A stretch of 64,000 nt of DNA from Gloeocapsopsis sp. IPPAS B-1203 (GTDB lineage: Bacteria; Cyanobacteriota; Cyanobacteriia; Cyanobacteriales; Chroococcidiopsidaceae). The notes below the pieces were generated by a model. The model saw only the letters and a list, made by a program, of their open reading frames with translations. It made no database searches and was not told the DNA's origin. The stretch is taken from contig NZ_PEIG01000001.1 of assembly GCF_002749975.1 (NCBI RefSeq), positions 1-64,000 of the forward strand. The letters are read 5' to 3'. Positions 63,101 through 64,000 of this stretch are shown here, piece by piece; positions within the stretch are counted from its first letter, which is position 1, and every line of letters starts with the position of its first letter. The position numbers and the translations under genes are program-made.

Positions 63101-63289
63101 GCGTCCGCCACAATGAATACAACCGTCATATTTTACCGTTTAAATCGCTAACCTTGTCAGCTAATGTCGATTTGACTAATACTGAATTGGTGATTAAGTT
63201 TAAACAAGATTCAGCTTCAACAAAAAAATGTAAGTGTAGTTTTTGTTTGGGTCATATTCGACCTCAATGTGCTACTACGCTTAGCATAC

Positions 63290-63313
63290 AAAAAAGCCTC
63301 CGGTGACGGAGGC
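63290..63313 (-). terminator. Intrinsic terminator after the 63350 gene
   Basis: On the minus strand GCCTCCGTCACCGGAGGC forms a 7-bp GC stem with a four-base loop and is followed by TTTTTT, 37 bases after the stop of the repeat-domain membrane protein. Confidence 0.92.
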
Positions 63314-63349
63314 GGTGTTTTCGCAGTTAAACTTTTGAAATGTTGGAAT

Positions 63350-64000
63350 TTAACCAATCAAACCTCGAATACCGACAACCGCGATCGCACCAGCAATAGC
63401 AGATGCAGCTAATGAAGTCGCAGCAGCGCTAAATAACCACCAAGCCGCGCCAGCCACAGCTTTTTTGGTTTCTTCAGCTTGTTTCTGTGTCTGCTGCTTT
63501 AATAAAACAAGACGGCGTTGGACTTCTTCTTGCACTGCTTGCGCTCTTTGAATCACACTATTACGAGCTTCTTCAACTTGATTGATAATGCGATTGGCAT
63601 CAGCTTCTGAGATATCCTCGCGAGAACTCAAAACAGAAACTAATGTTTCGCGATCAAATTGACTTAAGCGATTCTGTAGTGCTTCAAATCCTGCTTGTGG
63701 ATCGTCAAATACTTTTTGGAAATCGGCTTTGATACCTTCATAATTCAATTCAGGACGATCTAGGGAATTGAGGTACTCCCGTGTTTTACCAAGAACACCA
63801 TTAATCGTCGATTGCACTGTTTGCTGAACTTTTTGCACTTGCTCAACCAATTGATTGCGGACAGACTCTACTTGATCTACAATCTCGTTTGCTTCTTCTT
63901 CGGAAATATCTTCGCGTTGAGATAACAAGGCAACTAATGTTTCGCGATCAAATTGCTGTAAGCGATCGCCAATATTTCCTAAACCCGCACGCGGATCGTT
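63350..64000 (-). CDS. Repeat-domain membrane-anchored protein (5' end outside window)
   Basis: The frame is open to the window edge, so the N-terminus is missing. Two copies of a module of about 70 residues are visible: RLQQFDRETLVALLSQREDI and RLSQFDRETLVSVLSSREDI, each followed by SE(E/A)(E/D)AN.I(V/I)(D/N)QVE and a charged helix. The end has one hydrophobic segment (WWLFSAAATSLAASAIAGAI). It is probably a membrane-tethered, coiled-coil-rich protein. I do not recall a function; more modules are likely upstream. Confidence 0.75.
   Translation of the reverse strand, partial: NDPRAGLGNIGDRLQQFDRETLVALLSQREDISEEEANEIVDQVESVRNQLVEQVQKVQQTVQSTINGVLGKTREYLNSLDRPELNYEGIKADFQKVFDDPQAGFEALQNRLSQFDRETLVSVLSSREDISEADANRIINQVEEARNSVIQRAQAVQEEVQRRLVLLKQQTQKQAEETKKAVAGAAWWLFSAAATSLAASAIAGAIAVVGIRGLIG

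Overview
The window comes from a cyanobacterium. It carries a photosystem II D1 gene (psbA), chlorophyll synthase (chlG), a ferrochelatase with a C-terminal chlorophyll-binding-type helix, a Get3d-like ATPase and several small families typical of cyanobacteria (DUF2862, DUF29, Mo-nitrogenase C-terminal domain). The octamer GCGATCGC (HIP1) is very frequent. Codon use and synteny do not let me name the species; a Chroococcidiopsis/Gloeocapsopsis-like lineage is only a guess. I noticed no tRNA, rRNA or CRISPR array.

Layout. 1-12.7 kb: housekeeping genes (psbA 3' end, recR, an HD-GYP response regulator, glmU, isoaspartyl peptidase, an SpoU-type RNA methyltransferase, a beta-lactamase-fold hydrolase, an M23 peptidase, obgE), mixed with two eroded genes (a DUF29 gene with one stop, a membrane-protein gene with two stops). 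12.7-33.1 kb: about 17 genes, all on the minus strand, for a surface polysaccharide. They include a Wzm/Wzt-type ABC exporter, glycosyltransferases, dTDP-rhamnose genes rfbA/rfbD/rfbC (no rfbB here), two sulfotransferase-family proteins, a flippase-like protein, an RTX-type calcium-binding protein, and three proteins that share an uncharacterised domain of about 100 residues. 33.4-41.6 kb: pigment, envelope and cofactor genes (Get3d-like, chlG, sppA, an M23 peptidase, birA, a laccase-domain protein). 41.6-43.0 kb: a gene-poor gap.

43.5-52.0 kb: a compact minus-strand cluster that joins a BMP-family ABC importer (binding lipoprotein, two permeases, double ATPase) to two isochorismatase-fold amidohydrolases (one biuret-hydrolase-like), a formamidase-like nitrilase, a free-standing allophanate-hydrolase C-terminal domain and a cupin. 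The simplest reading is import and stepwise hydrolysis of a nitrogen-rich small molecule (ureide or biuret-like). It is the best candidate here for a little-described system. 52.4-56.0 kb: a 1,199-residue STAND ATPase with 14 WD40 repeats.

56.0-60.3 kb looks like a turnover zone. A DUF29 gene and an SPFH gene both appear to have lost their middles, and an MNT/HEPN toxin-antitoxin pair sits between hemH and a 513-bp duplicate of the hemH 3' end, next to a hairpin that resembles an integron attC site. 60.3-64 kb: an NmrA-type oxidoreductase, a DUF4126 membrane protein, purB with an apparent 3' frameshift, and a repeat-domain membrane protein cut by the window end.

Several dispersed intergenic repeat families occur, and one copy supplies the last codons of a hydrolase gene. 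Seven genes show disrupted starts, stops, frames or middles. Some of this may be real decay and some may be sequence error, which raw reads would settle.
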